Positions 1 to 13,455 are shown, numbered from the stretch's first letter. The stretch is 64,000 nucleotides of DNA from Phocoena phocoena (GCF_963924675.1 NC_089222.1:136240281-136304280), one strand, 5' to 3'. A program made the numbers and translations. The notes: generated from the letters alone by a model not told the origin.

Positions 1-3000
1 AGGGAGCCAACTGGGCAGTTTCCTCTCCAGTTCGTGTTCCTTCTGCCTTGCAGAAAAGTTAAAGAAACCGAGAAGACCTTCAGATGGTTTATGCTACACA
101 GTAGTCATGGTGATGGTACAGCTGGAACCGCTGGCCTTTTACGGGCAAGCAGCCTCCTACAGCCCTTCCTGTTGACCGTGGCAGGATGATGGGTGGTGAT
201 ATGGGAGCCCAGCTGCGTGGTCCAGCTCTCTGCTCACCTGCCCACGGACCCTCGTCCCTCCTAACTGCAGAGTGTTCTGCTCTCTGGCGCCACCCCACGT
301 GGCTCCTTCCTGCCCTAACCAAGAGGTGGGGATAAGACCAGTGGGGACTTTGCTGGCACGGACTATAGAGGAAGAAGGGAGATGATGATGCATAGCTGAG
401 AAAAGCCTGGGCAGAGGGTGCCGGAGGAGAGCTTATCGGACCTCAGTAAGTGGTGTGTCTCATGAATGTGGGTGTCCTTCAGTCTCTAAGGGAGACTCGC
501 AAGTAGGAATTCCAGAATTTGAGCTAGGATATCAAATTCCGATGACTGCCATGTCAGAATCTCCCCAAAGAAAGAAGCTTTCCTGCATTCCTTGCCCCTA
601 ACAGAAATTGTGAAATTAGTTAAGAATTTAGTACTTTAAGGGACTCTATCACTTTTCTATTGATTTCTCCTCATGTCATCTCTGTCACCCACTTAAAGGG
701 CTTATATACCCTTCAGAACACTTTGTCTTTCATTGGACACTCCTCCCCCAATTTTGTAGTTTATTGGGCATTTCTACAAAAGTTGTTCCTTTAGTTCTTG
801 GCAAAGAAAATAATCTTCTCTTGTATCATTGTTTCCTTGGGAACATCAGTGAATATATCAGTTGAACTCCGTCATCTTTCCCAGGGCCACTTATTATGCA
901 CGTCTTTCCACCAAAAGTTAGCAGCGGGTGATATCTCAGTAATTATGTTTTAATCTTCAGTCCAGATTTTCAGAACTATACCTTATTCTGGCAAATTAGG
1001 TGAATTGGCTTTTCGAGGTTTGTAGAGTATGACTTATTAAGTTCTTACTTCCTGCGCCAATAACGTCAGAATAAAAATGGAAAGAGTTAAAAATCCCCTG
1101 AAGTTATTAAACCGATTCACAGAGAATAGTAATGTGAAGTGAGTTTACGGCTTTAAACTGTATCCACTGTAGGTGGGATTTCGGAATGCTCTCAACACAA
1201 TGGGTTCCCCAAACTGGGTCAGGAATAGAGTAAAGCATGGGAATTCTGGAAGCTGACTCTTCTCTGGGGGGTGGGGGGTCTCTCCTTCTGCCACATCGTC
1301 GCTGTCCTGTCCACCTTGAGGATGTGTTACGCATCAGACACTGAGTATTTCTGTTCACAGTGCGGTGGAGTGCTGACCATCAATGTGTTTTGAGGGGGTC
1401 ATTGATTGATTGATTGACTCATGGATTCATCGATTCAGCAAACATTCTCAAGCATTCTTAAACATCCCAAATTCCATAAAAGGAAATCTTTTCTTTTATT
1501 ATTTTTGCACAATTTTGTCTTTCAGAACGAGGTTTTGTTTCCTGCTTTGGGGCACCCAGTGTTTTGTGCCATTTTTACCCTCGTGCCAAACAAGATAGTG
1601 CCAAACCAAGCCCCCTCAGCTGCCTCTTCTCCTGGTGTTGTCGGAAGGTCTCTATGACCAGGGTCTTGCAGCTCATTATCGGTTAGTGTGGATTTGAACA
1701 CAGATGGGGTGCAGGGAACCAGAGCAGGTCTGGTTTACATGGTGCCCATGGATGGACAAGCATGGCATGTAGCCCACTTAGGATATCTAAGACCTAATAA
1801 GTCCTTTCCCTGGCCCAGTAAATCTCCTTGACTCTCTCATTTTCATATCTGGGTGGATGCCTTTATTTTGGCAACATAAATGAGAACCCTCACAAAATCT
1901 TCACATTCTATTTTCTTCCTGGAATACAGAGCACATGTCTTTTCCTACTTAGTTAATTACCTACAGGCACCCTAGTATACAGTATTTTCAAGTTATTCTA
2001 CATAAAAAGTAATATTTTGTTGTTTGATCTCTGAATCCCAGTTTTCCAAGCCTTATAAAACTGAAATAAGACACTCCCGTAAGAAACTGGCCTTGCCCAG
2101 ATTGGATTTAGGATAATAAATGAACATCTTGAGAAATCCCCAGCCTCTTCTCCTGTGGTGTCGGTGTGTCCTTCTCCACAAGGCAGATGAAGGGATCCAT
2201 TGCCCTGGAACTGGATTGCTGGGGCCACAGTAAGATTTGCAACAAATTAGGGACACCAGTTCCTAGCCACTTAGCATAAATGTCGTTTTTGAAAACAGGA
2301 GCCCTTGAACTGTTTGCTCATTGGCTGGTTTGTGAACCACTGCAAAGCTGGCCCCAGGGTCACTGTTTTTTTTTTGACCTAATAGGTCAGGGTTAGGGAA
2401 TCTTGAAACAGGATAGCACTCCCTCTTTTTTCTTCCTCAGGGGTGAGGGTGGGGAGAGAGTTCACCAAAAAAAGCTTGTGGCACAGAAAAGACTTCTGTA
2501 TAATAAAGCCAGGGCATTAGCCTTGGCCTTGGTCAGCCAGTTAGGTGTTTCTCCTAATTTGGAACTTGGCTGGTCCCTTTTGGTCTGAGACCACAGACCT
2601 TCCCTGTTGCGTGGGTCAAGCCAGGCCAGAGAATATAGTCATATAACTAACAGTGGGAAAGGGAGGAAGGTAAAGCTTCCAGATAATTCTGTAACGTCTG
2701 AAGTCTTCTAAAATCTCTCCGTTCAAATTGCTAACATCAAGGTTAACATCAAGGTTAGCACCTTGTAGTACCACTACAAGGTGGTACTGTGTACCTCTGC
2801 TCACTGACAAGGACCTTTCAAGTTTAGCAAGTTAATTATCCATGATCTAGGAACCCCTGACCTTGTAAGAATTCTCAGATTACAAGGAAATACAAAATGA
2901 AATCTAATTGTTAAAATGGGACTAGTTACCCTGTCGAGCACAGTTCCAGGACAATTGTGTGGTTTTCCTAAACTCCATATGTTTTTGGGGGGGGTTCTGA

Positions 3001-3633
3001 CTCTGACTTTCCTGGTTTTGAAGCATAAAGCCAACTTTTCCTATTTTATACACAATGTGATTTTATGTACTCCTGGTTGATTCTTTTGTCTCTTTTCACT
3101 GATACAAGATGACAGGCTGGTTTGAACCTAAACTTGTGAAACCTGAGGTTTCTGGTTAGTAATGCAGGCTTACCTTCAACTCAGTGGCCAGGAGAAAAGG
3201 GAGCAGCGGGGAAAATTAGCAAGTTGATGTAGCTTAGGTTTCTTAAACATGAAGATATAGGTCTGAACTGAATAAAGTTGCATTTAAATTAAAAAGTGCC
3301 TTCCCACTATACCATTGATCTGGCATCTTCCATTGTGCATTACATAATTGCCCCTCTCCTTTACGAGAAGTTTTGTTTGTGCTGGGAGCTGTTCATTTGT
3401 TTGCTCTTCTTGTTGAAGTTGCAAAAACCATTTAGGGATAATTCCATTATTTCATTAAACAAGACACTGGCAGGAGAAACTAATTACCTGATCGACTAGG
3501 CATTTCTCTTTGTTCTTTAAAATGAAGCAAAAATTTTCAGTGAATATGTCATCCATGAGATCTACTACGAACTTTAATTTAGAAAACCAAATCTATTTAG
3601 TACCTAAGGTTGCTACTTTTCAGTATACCTGAT
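1..3633. other. CLIC6: Intron sequence without recognised repeats
   Basis: Mostly unique intronic DNA. It contains a short TTGA repeat near 1400-1418, the everted repeat at 2375 and a pair of competing hairpins at 2759-2788. No exon is supported; short open frames are unrelated to each other and to any recognised family. Confidence 0.6.
2375..2389. promoter_or_regulatory. Nuclear-receptor-like everted repeat
   Basis: TGACCTAATAGGTCA consists of two AGGTCA-type half-sites pointing away from each other with a three-base spacer. It is a perfect palindrome apart from the centre. It lies deep in CLIC6 intron 1, and binding is untested. Confidence 0.3.
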
Positions 3634-5365
3634 TTAATTAATTAATTAGTTTTTATTGAGGTATAATTGACATACACCATTATATTAGTTTCAGATGTAC
3701 ATAATGATTTGATATTTGTATTTATTGCAAAATGATCACCACAGTAAGTGTAGTTAACATCCATCATCACACAGAGTTACAAATATTTTTCTTTCTTGTG
3801 ATGAGAACTTTTAAGATCTACTTTCTTACCAACTTTCAAGTCTGCAGTATGGTATTATTAATTATAGTCACCATGCTGTACGTTACCTCCTCATGAATTA
3901 TTTATTTTATAATTGGAAACTTATACCTTTCGGCCCCCTTAACCCATTTCACCCCCATCCCCACCTCTGGCAGCCATCAGTCCATTCTCTGTATCTCTAA
4001 GCTTGTTTTGCTTTTCTTTTTTTTAAGATTCCACATATAAATGAGATCATATGGTATTTGTCTTTCTTTGTCTGACTTATTTCACTTAACATAATGCCCT
4101 CAAAATCCATACATCTTGTCACTAACGGCACTATTTCAATCTTTTTTAATAGCTGAATAATATTCCTTTGTGTGTGTGTGTATATATATGTATGTATGTG
4201 TGTGTATATATATATACACACATATACATATACCACGTTTTCTTTATCCATTCATCTATTGATGGACACTTAGTTAGTTTCCATATCTTGGCTATTGTAA
4301 ATAGTGCTGCAATGAACACGGGGGTGCATGTATCTTTTTGAGTTAGTGTTTTCATTTTCTTTGGATAAATACCCAGGAATGGAATTGCTGAATCAAATGG
4401 TAGGTCTATTTTTAATTTTTTGAGGAACTTCTATACTGTTTTCCACAGTGGCTGCACCAATTTACAGTCCCACCAACAGTGCGTGAGGGTTCCCTTCTCT
4501 CCACACCATCTGCGACACTTGTTATTTTTTGTCTTCTTGATAATAGCTATTCTGAAACAGGTGATGTCTCACTGTGGTTTTGATTTGCATGTCCCTGATG
4601 ATGAGTGATGCTGAGCATCTTTTCATGTGCCTGTTGGCCATCCGCATGTCTTTGGAAAAATGTCTGTTCAGATCCTCTGCTCATTTTAAAATCGGATTGT
4701 TTGAGGGTTTTTTGCTGTTGAGTTGTACAAGTTCTTTATATGTTTTGGATATTAGCCCCTTATCGGATATATGATTTGAAAATACTTTCTGCCATTCAGT
4801 AAATTGCCTTTTCATTTTGGTGATGGTTTCCTTCGCTGTGCAGAAGCTTTTTAGTTTGATGTAGTCCCACTTGTTTATTTTTTCTTTTGTTGCCTTTTCT
4901 TTTGGTGTCAAATACAAAAATTGTCACCAAGACTGACGTCAAGGAGCTTTCTGCGTGTGTTTTCTTCTAGGAGTTTTGTGGTTTCAGGTCTTGGATTCAA
5001 GTCTTTAATCCATTTTGAATGAATTTTTGTGTATGATGTAACACAGTGGTCCAGTTTCATTCTTTTGTATGTTGCTGTCCAGTTTTCTTAACACTATTTA
5101 TTGAAGAGACTGTCCTTTCCCCATTGTATATCCTTGCCTCCTCTGTTGTAAGTTAATTGACTATACATGCGTGGGTTTATTTCTGGGCTCTCAGTTCTGT
5201 TTCCACTAATCTATGTGTCTGGTTTTATGCCAATACCATATTATTTTGATTACTATAGATTTGTAATGTAGTTTGAAATCAGGAAGCGTGAGCTTCCAGC
5301 TTTGGCCTTCGTTCTCAAGATTGCTTTGGTTATTCAAGGTCTTTGGGATTTAATTTTATATTTTG
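3634..5365 (-). mobile_element. L1 LINE fragment with ORF2 C-terminal remnant
   Basis: Minus-strand L1. It starts in the 3'UTR (plus-strand text TTTTTATTGAGGTATAATTG) and runs into degraded ORF2. The minus-strand peptide around 4917-4681 contains [20 protein letters not shown] and [20 protein letters not shown], typical of the ORF2 protein C-terminal region. Around 4355-4146 another frame has TCTPVFIAALFTIAKIWK, the matching ORF2 tail. Frames are broken and an internal TG/TA microsatellite has expanded, so it is dead. It lies antisense to CLIC6 in intron 1. Confidence 0.92.
4169..4232. repeat. TG/TA microsatellite inside L1
   Basis: Alternating TGTGTG and TATATA runs within the minus-strand L1 ORF2 tail. 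It breaks the L1 reading frame. Confidence 0.9.
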
Positions 5366-7304
5366 AATACCTTTCATAGCTATCGTGACCAGCTGTAGTA
5401 ATTAATATGGCTTCTTAAAAGTGCCTTGAACTTTTTGAAATGAGATCTGACAAGCGTACCTTTACAAAAGGAACTTAAATGACTTTGCCACTTCACCAAA
5501 CACCTGTAGGAAGGCGTAGAAAGTGTTGCCAAAATGGACCCTTTCATGCTGTGTATGAGGAAATGGACAAACAGTGCCAGCCTGTGGGAAGGTTAGAAGT
5601 TTCTGGGACTGGTGTCCTCCCCTGGGTTGGCCCTGGGGAAGACAAGAGTAACCAGCACCATTTCTTAACAGGCAGTGGCTTTTTTTCTAGACAATTCTCT
5701 GAGATTCAGGCTTTTGTGGAGGGATGATGTGGGCGTTTTTAGACAGGTGGATTCTCCCAACACTCACATATCACACCATACAGGTGATCCCTGCCTTCTA
5801 CCTGGAAAGTTAATCACAAAGCCTCTGATTTCTGCCATCTTTCAACGTTAAAATGAAAGCATTCTAAAATCCACAATGAGAATTCCCTCAAAAACCTTTA
5901 AGATATTTCTGATTAACTGACTAGTTTCAGATTGAACAAAAAATATTATAAAATTCCCAGTGTCCTCCTTCCCTGACCCAGATCTGTACAACTTTCATAA
6001 GTTGGCCATCGAAACCAACATGAGTGTCTTTAAGGCACTAGACTTTCATCTTTGTAAATAGATAGTTTCAGACCTTTGGCCTCCTTAAAACTTATGAACA
6101 TTACAAAGAAAAATAGAGAGGGAGTTTGTTTGTTTTTCAGGAAACTACATGTTTCTAAAGAATTTTGCGAAAGAGCTAGAGAATTCTGAACAAACTGAAT
6201 CTGAACACGTTTAGAGAAAGTCAGAATTTCTTTTTCATGGTCTGCTCTGCCCAGAATATGGGGTGACCCTACTCTCCCACCCACCACGATGAGAGTCCAG
6301 AAATAATTTGTAGATCTTCAGCTGTTATTTTCCTATCATGAGCAACGTGTGTTCAAGTCAGCTGCTGTTCTCACAGAGAGTTGCATTAGTAAAGGCATTA
6401 CCGTTTGGGTCCCAATTGTGTTTGGTACCCGGTTATTGCAGTGACAAGGACAAGAAGACAATGCCCTCTTTGGGTAGTTTTCCTGTGGGGTCTCCAGGGG
6501 GTCATGGGTATGGAGACCAAGGCACTCTAGTCTTTCCAGGTCTTTCCTGGTTTGAAAACTGACAATCCTGGGTAGCAGGAAACCTGAGTCCCAGGCAAAT
6601 TGGGAAGGTTTAGCCTCCTACCGGGCCTAAAAACTTATTTGTGACATTTTCCACCAGACCCTAATGAGGAATGGGTGTGTTTAAAGGGAAGGTGAGAAGT
6701 CGGAAAGTGCATCTCAAGACCACTAGGAGGCGCTAATAACTTCTTGAAGACCTTGCACACCTGACGCCAGAGTCTTTTTGAGAAGGCAGGTTCTAAAAAC
6801 CATAGTAAGGAGCCAAGATTAAAAAGAGCAAAATGTCATCTTGAGAGGATGATCTGTAACTGTGCCTTGTTAGATTTTTGGCCAGACGTATCCTCAGATC
6901 GGTTTTACCCAATTAAAAAATTGGGGGGAATATACAGCCTGCTGAGTCAAGTAGTCAAGCCCCCTGTGTTAGGGGCTTGTCTGCCAGACTCTGTGGCCCC
7001 ATAGGTGACGTGGAGGAATGGGCAGGCGTCCCCATAATTCAGATCAAAAAGCCTATTGTAATTCACAAGTCCACACAGAGGAGCTGTGGTCTTGGCTTGG
7101 CTATTGGTGGGCTCAATACAGAGCTTCTTCAAACGACAACATTGCAAATCCCTGGCAAATGAGGAGAGGCTCATGCAGGAAGTTTCTAGAAATAGGCTAA
7201 GTGCTGCCTACTTCAGGGTTCACCCTTCTGTGTGACTGATGTGTGGTTGATCCACTGAATCGTCTTAGGAAAAGGTTTAGGATTCCCATATGGAATCATT
7301 AGCT
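5366..7304. other. CLIC6: Intron sequence, nothing recognised
   Basis: Unique-looking intronic sequence between an L1 and a MaLR LTR. I see no exon, RNA gene or named repeat. Confidence 0.6.
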
Positions 7305-7807
7305 ATATTAGTTTTCTATTGCTGTTGTAACAAATTACCACACACTTGGTGGCTTAAACCTGCTCAGATTTATTATTTGACAGTTCCATTGGTCAGAAGT
7401 TTGACACAGGTCTCACTGGGCTAAAACTAAGGCAAGAGTGGTCCTCCATTTCTTTCTGGAGGCTCTAGGGGAGATCCATGTCGTTGCCTTTTCCAGCTTC
7501 TACAGGGCACCTACATTCCTTGGCTTGGGGCCCCCTTTTCTCCGTCTGCAAAGCCAGCAACATTCATCTCTCTGACCGTTGTTCTCTAGTCAAATCTTCT
7601 CTGACCACAGCTGGGAAAGGTCCTCACTTTTGAGGATGCCTGTGACCAGACTGGGCCCACCTGACAACCCAGGGTAGCCTCCCTATCTCAAATCCATAAC
7701 CTCCATCACATCTGCAAAGTCCTTTTTTGCCATTAAGGTAACATATTCACGGGTTCTGAGTATTAGGATGTGGGCCTCTGAGGGGCCATTATTCTGCCTA
7801 TTGCACT
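7305..7807 (-). mobile_element. MaLR (MLT1/MST-type) solo LTR
   Basis: Plus text TTAGTTTTCTATTGCTGTTG, AACAAATTACCACACACTTG and later AACATATTCACGGGTTCTGA is the antisense of an ERVL-MaLR LTR. There is no internal retroviral sequence, so it is a solo LTR relic. Confidence 0.85.
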
Positions 7808-8769
7808 GGCAAATAGACTCTGAACTTGTTCTTTCACATTCTGTCATTGTCACCCCAGGCCACGGCTAGAATGAGTTGAGGTCAAGCATGGACCTACTTG
7901 GAAAGTTAATTGGTGGCTATTTTCCTGGCGGCTTCTGAGATCGCCCATCGGTCCTTAACCAGTGCCTTCTCGGACTCTGAAATGAGAAGGGCGAGTCCTA
8001 AAAGTCCTTTTTCTACAGCAGGCAGTGGTCTTGCTCTGTACTCAGCACTCCGCTGTTTTTATTGAAAGCTGTTTATGGCCAAGATTAGGCATTTGGTTCT
8101 ACCTGCCTTAAAAATCCCAGAGCCGAACTCTTTTGGCCACATGACAAGGAACAGGCTACGTGGGCTGTGATGGACTGATTAGAGTGTTTTTGACAGGATC
8201 TTTCAAGGAGTACCTTGACGCTGCCTGCCCTGCTGGAAGAAGAAGTGGGCTGTCTGCACAGCTTTGCTGGACTCCCCAGTTCTCACAGGGGGATGCCAGC
8301 CCTGCATGGCTGTGTGTGTCCGGGAAGGGGGTGCTCTGTTGCTAACCTGGCAGGAAGACTGTTTGCCTCCAAGTGCGGGGCTAGGGGAGGCAAGACAAGC
8401 CCACTGTCGTCTTGACCTCTAGCACAGGTTTCCTAGGGAGGGAACAGAATATGTAGCACCCAGCCAGAGGCTCCCTCCACGCCCCCAGCCCACTTGGCTA
8501 CCAAAGTTGTCCCCCAGGACTGTGAAATGTCCCAAGCACTGTTCGTCCTTTGCACTTTTCACTTGCTTCTGCTGTGTGTTTTATTATCATGGATTCCTGC
8601 AAGTCGCCTCCAAGTCACCTTACTGAAAGGAGGTGGGGTAAAACAAACAAGCAGACTACCCAGCCAGTGCCCTTTGTGCTGAGGAGGGGCCCTGCTGGAG
8701 CTGGAGCCTCTCCATTTGGACATGGGCCAGGGTCCAGAGTGGGATGAAGAGGACAGCCTCTAGATGATT

Positions 8770-8940
8770 CCTGGGCTCAAATCCGACTGTGAGACCTTCT
8801 CACCTGCATAATGAGATAATAATGGTACCTACATCTAATAGGGTTGCTCTCAGGATTCATTGAGTTAATAAAAGCAGAGTGTTTAGAACTACGGCTTGCA
8901 AAGAGCAAAGGCTATGTAAGTGTTAGTTGCTATTATCATC
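8770..8940 (+). mobile_element. MIR SINE
   Basis: ATAATGGTACCTACATCTAA, TAGGGTTGCTCTCAGGATTC and TGAGTTAATAAAAGCAGAGT follow the 3' half of MIR in sense orientation. Confidence 0.8.
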
Positions 8941-8944
8941 ATTT

Positions 8945-10059
8945 CATAAAATAGCCATTTTATTTGTAAGAGGCAGATCTGAAATCTGTGAGCTTCTTAA
9001 GGCCTTAGGTAAGCTATTTTGAGAAGATGAATCTACTTATGTGTCTTCTCTTTTAGAATGAGAGGTGGGAGCTGAATTCCAAGCTGATACTTACTAATCA
9101 CACTGATCTTTCCAGCCCCAAGTTCCCCAGAGGAGGTGTACACTCAAGTCTGCCAGGTTTTCTCCCAGCCGATGACCTAGGGGATACCTGGAAGGTTTTC
9201 CTATTTGACTGGGACAGAAGTTCTTGCTGTTCTTTTTGACCCGAAGGGTGATATGGAGGATCAAACAGAAATCATGGTCTTTGTTGAGATCAAATTAAGG
9301 ATTTAAGGATGAGCAGGTCATGGTTTCTGGCCCACTAGTGCGGTGCCCTTTGGTCCGGAGTGTCTGTTGCACCCGGAGACGGACTATTCTGGGGTGGGTT
9401 TGCCGCCTGAATTGCTCCACCAATTTGTAAAAGTTTTTCATTATTTTATTTCTCAGATCTCAGTGATACTCTGCCCTCTTCCCTCTCTTTGTGCATCTCA
9501 TGGTTATGATTGTTAATCTTAAGAAAGCGCTATGCAAATATACGTATATCCGCATTACAGTTTTTAAAATCTCAGCTCTTTATTGCCGATACTCAAATAA
9601 GGTAGGTAATCTGATAAGGAAAAAAAAAACCAGAAACAAACCCCAAATCAAGCAAGAATACCGAAAAGAATTCAAGGTTTGCATCCTCTAACTTAAGAGG
9701 AAGGGGAAGGCACTTAGTCGGTCTTTCCTTTTGCTGGTGTCCAGTCTCTCAGGGCCCCCTCAGTTTTCTGAACCAAGCGCCACTAGAGGGAAACAGGAAG
9801 TTGACACATATTAATACGTGAAAGTGTGGAAAGGTGAGTCTCAGCCTCCCCATGTGGATGTGTTCTGATTTCATTTCAGTTTGCTTATTTTCTTTCTTAC
9901 CTAGAGCTTCAGAGGCTGAACCTAACAGTGTAGAATCGATCTTGACTGAAATACTAAACGATTCTTCCAGTGGCTGTGGTTTAACATGGGCTGGTACTCA
10001 GCCTCCAGAGTATCCACAAGGGAGGACAGTTTCTTTATTTATCTGTTAATTTAATTTAA
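8945..10059. other. CLIC6: Intron sequence, nothing recognised
   Basis: Unique sequence. It contains one octamer ATGCAAAT at 9532-9539 and a short A run near 9620. Neither is informative alone. Confidence 0.55.
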
Positions 10060-10716
10060 ATTAGTTTTTATTTTTATTTATTTTTAAAATGTTTAATTGA
10101 GGTATACTTTACATACGTTATATTAGCTTTAGGTATACAACATAAAGATTCAATATTTGTGTATATTTTGAAAAGATCATCTCAAGAAAGTGGAGCTAAC
10201 ATCCCTTACCACACATACTTAGGACATTTTCTTCTTTCTTGTGGTGAGAACTTTGAAGATCTACTCTCTTAGCAACTTTCAAGTATAAAATACACTTTTA
10301 TTAACTATAGTCACCATGCTGTACCTTACCTCCCCAGGACTTATTTATTTATAAATGGAAGTTTGTACCTTTTGACCCCCTTCACCCAATTCACCTCCCC
10401 CCGCCCCGCTGGCAACCACCCATCTGTTCTCTGTAACTCTGAGCTTTGTTTTGTTTTAGATTCCACATATAAATGAGATCATATGGTATTTGTCTTTTTC
10501 TGTCCTCAAATACCCTCAGAGTCTATCCATCTTGTCACTAAGGGCAGGATTTCAATTTTTTACTAGCTTAACTGTATTCCATTGTGTATATATATACACC
10601 ACATTTTCATTATCTATTCATCCATCCGTAGACACTTGGTTGTTTCCATATCTTGGTCATTATTGATAATGCTGCCGTGAACATGGGGGTGCATATATCT
10701 TTTCCAGTTAGTGTTT
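10060..10716 (-). mobile_element. L1 LINE 3' end fragment
   Basis: A second minus-strand L1 3' end. It shares the 3'UTR and ORF2 tail landmarks of the element at 3634 (TTTAATTGAGGTATACTTTA, AAATGAGATCATATGGTATT, GAACATGGGGGTGCATATAT). It is 5'-truncated near 10716 and has internal deletions. No coding capacity. Confidence 0.88.
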
Positions 10717-12465
10717 TTGGGTCTGTCACCCCCAGAGCTGGGCAATTCTGGGCTACAGTTGCTACCTGAACTGTACCACCGATTTTAACTGCTTCTCTTT
10801 CCTGAAGGTGGCCTGACAGCCGGGAGGGGAGATGCCGTTCCCGTATTAGCTGGCTCTGTGCAGTTTGGGGAGTTTGCCAGGCTTGTCTTAAGTTCCCGCC
10901 TCCTCTCCTCGCCCCAGAAGGCCTCAGCCTCTGTTCATCTGTTCTCCCTCCCGGGGAGCTGAGAGTCTCAACTCCTCAGCATTCAAGAGATCAACTACCC
11001 AATGTGATCAATTGGTTATGTTCATCTGTGCTGTTGGTCTTCTGATGAAGGAGGAACAAAGCCCCACTTCTAGCTTGCTAGGAGGTCGTTACTAATGTTT
11101 TTGACCCTCACAAAAAATAAAGCTGTCATCTGGGTGGACCAGCCGTCCCACCTTGCCTGAGACTTACAGGGGGGGATGAGGGATTTCCGACTTTAAAAAT
11201 CACGGTCTCAGGCAAACCGGGTCACCCAGCAATTGTCCTTTTGGGTGGGTGAAGAAAGCAGCCCCAGGACAGGCAGGCTGGGGAGGGGATGGGGCTGATA
11301 AGGCTGGGCTTGCTGATATCATCCTCAGGGGTGAGGCGTGGTTTCTCTGTGTTTAAAGGAACTCCCCGTGACAAGGAGCTTCTTAGAACTTTTGAGAACA
11401 GTGACCATTGGCTCCACAAGGTGAGTTTTCCTGGCGTGACTTCCGTGGGCCTGACTGTGCTCCGTGACGCTGCCAGGGGAGCTGGAGGAAAATGAATGTG
11501 TCATGGGCACTGCCGGGGAAACGACAGTTCATCACCGGCTCTACAGAGGCTGATGCGGTCCTCCCTGAAGGGATGGAACCAACAGAAAATAATTAGGAGA
11601 CAGTTTGGTACTAAACCAGGCAGAGCCGACTGTATTGTCAGTGAACTTCAGAAAAAGCAAAGAGAAATGCCGACCAGAGAGTCATAGAAAAGGATGCAGA
11701 GCTGGAAAAAGTCACTGACCTGACCTGAGCAGGAGTGAGGTGGTAGCAGGTGGATAAGGGGGATTTCAGGAAGGTGACGTGGGATATTTAAGGACAGCAC
11801 TTAAGGGGAGTAACTAACTGGCTTGACAGGCCAGCACCTATTAGATGGTGGAGAGGAGGGGAGTGGGAGGGGGGTAAGGCAGAGGAGGGAAGGAGGGAGT
11901 CAGAAAGGAAGGGAAGGGAGAGGCAGGTGGGGGGAGGGAGGAAGGAGGGAGGGTGTAACAATGCTTCCGCATGTCAGGCATCGGTTCTGTGTGTTTTCTC
12001 TTAACGTCTAATTCATTCTCACCCAACATGGAGGGGCAGGTAAAATTAACCTTATGGTGTAAATGAGCAAAGGGCTGTGCTGGAAGGTTAGGTACTCTGC
12101 CCTGGCCACACTGCTTGATGGCAATGTAGTTGGAATTTGCACTTAAGCAGTATTCCAGCAGAATGAGCTAAGGACAGTGGCATCCGGGTTAACCTTATCC
12201 AGGATACAGGGAAAGATCGGAGGGGCTAGGAAGCCCAGGCAGAGAGAGCCGGCAGGAGGCTGCTGCAGGAATCTGGGTGGGAGGCTCGGAGACCCGGGCA
12301 AGAAGGATTTCAAAGGAGGAAGGCTGTGCTGGGTTCTGAGTGAAGTTCAGGAAAAGAGTGAGAGATCTGGTTTTCATCGTGAGGACGTGGAAAGAAGCTG
12401 GGGCCATTAACTGGATCCAGTTTACAAGAACTCGAGTGATCTTTTGTTCACCTAATCCAGTTTGG
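10717..12465. other. CLIC6: Intron sequence with a purine tract
   Basis: GC-richer unique sequence apart from the G-rich purine tract at 11847. Open frames on both strands have no family resemblance. Confidence 0.55.
11847..11955. repeat. G-rich purine tract
   Basis: Almost pure G/A for about 110 bases, with many GGG and GGGG runs. A low-complexity tract in CLIC6 intron 1. Confidence 0.85.
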
Positions 12466-12469
12466 GTTT

Positions 12470-12620
12470 TGGGGGCAGGTTATTCATTAGTCTCTCTGTG
12501 CCTCAGTGTTCTCCTCTGTAAAATGGAAGTTGAAATAGGACATCTTACTCTCCAATGGAGTTGGAGAGGATTGACTCTGATCCCGTCCATAAATAGTTTG
12601 GAAGGGTACTTGAAATCAGA
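12470..12620 (+). mobile_element. MIR SINE fragment
   Basis: GTGCCTCAGTGTTCTCCTCT and GTAAAATGGAAGTTG are the MIR core. The 3' part is weak. Confidence 0.65.
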
Positions 12621-13274
12621 GTTGGTCTTCAAGAGGTGTTAGTTTTTAAAAATCACCTTCAAAATTGCTGATTTGGGAGGACATTTTCTTCGAAAGCATT
12701 CTTATTGGATAAGGAAGAGATGGGATGGCTTGTTTCTCCCCCAGTTAGTTAGCATAGCCTTTCTCCATGTGGATCTGCAATTCCAGCGTGTTGAACGCCA
12801 AGTCCTGATGGAAGAGTGGTTGCTTTCTTCTCTCATTACACGGAACCCACTCTCCCCCAGGTGATCACAGACAAAAGACAGAGGCCTTTGGTGTCACTTC
12901 TTGAAAAGTAAGCAGTTTCCCTGGGCTTGTCAACCCTGCCATCGGTCAGGTGCACCCAGTTCTCCTGATGCCCTTTCCTCTGGACTTTTCCCCAAGAGGT
13001 CTGTGTAACTCCCAGACACGAATGCCAGGCCAGGGCCCTCCTATTTTGCCTCCTGGCTAAAGATCTGTTTGCTTTTGCAATTAAGAAAAAGACTTCAGTT
13101 GTTAATTTTCACTTGGAATAGATATAGGAGGTGTTAGGTTTTTTGGGGAAAAAGAATCAGTGCTCCTTTAAGGCCTATACGGTTTGGCATGAAAATCACA
13201 CTAATTAAGCCTTGTTAAAAAGTACCCTAAGTCCCATAATTGTCTGTTCTGGGGCTCTCAGATTTGGAAGAGTA

Positions 13275-13455
13275 ATGATGATGATGGAATAGCTGCCTTT
13301 ATTGGGTGCCCAGGAGACTCAAGCATATCACACAGAGATCTTGCAAGGCATAGGGATTTTTATCCCTATTTTTTAAATGGAGAAACTGAGGCTCAGGGAG
13401 AACAAATGAATTGCCCGAGGCCACTCGATTAGTAAGTAGTGGGGCCCAAGTTCAC
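13275..13455 (-). mobile_element. MIR SINE
   Basis: The antisense core is recognisable: AAATGGAGAAACTGAGGCTC followed by AATTGCCCGAGGCCACTCGA. It immediately precedes the CHR-2-like SINE locus. Confidence 0.75.

Noticed and set aside
9532..9539. Octamer ATGCAAAT (POU-factor site)
   Set aside because: A single eight-base match is expected by chance in 64 kb and has no supporting context.
13070..13100. Possible optional CLIC6 exon because GCAATTAAGAAA resembles an AIKK coding string
   Set aside because: The surrounding codons do not match the optional exon peptide, and no matching splice pair bounds a 54-nt segment.
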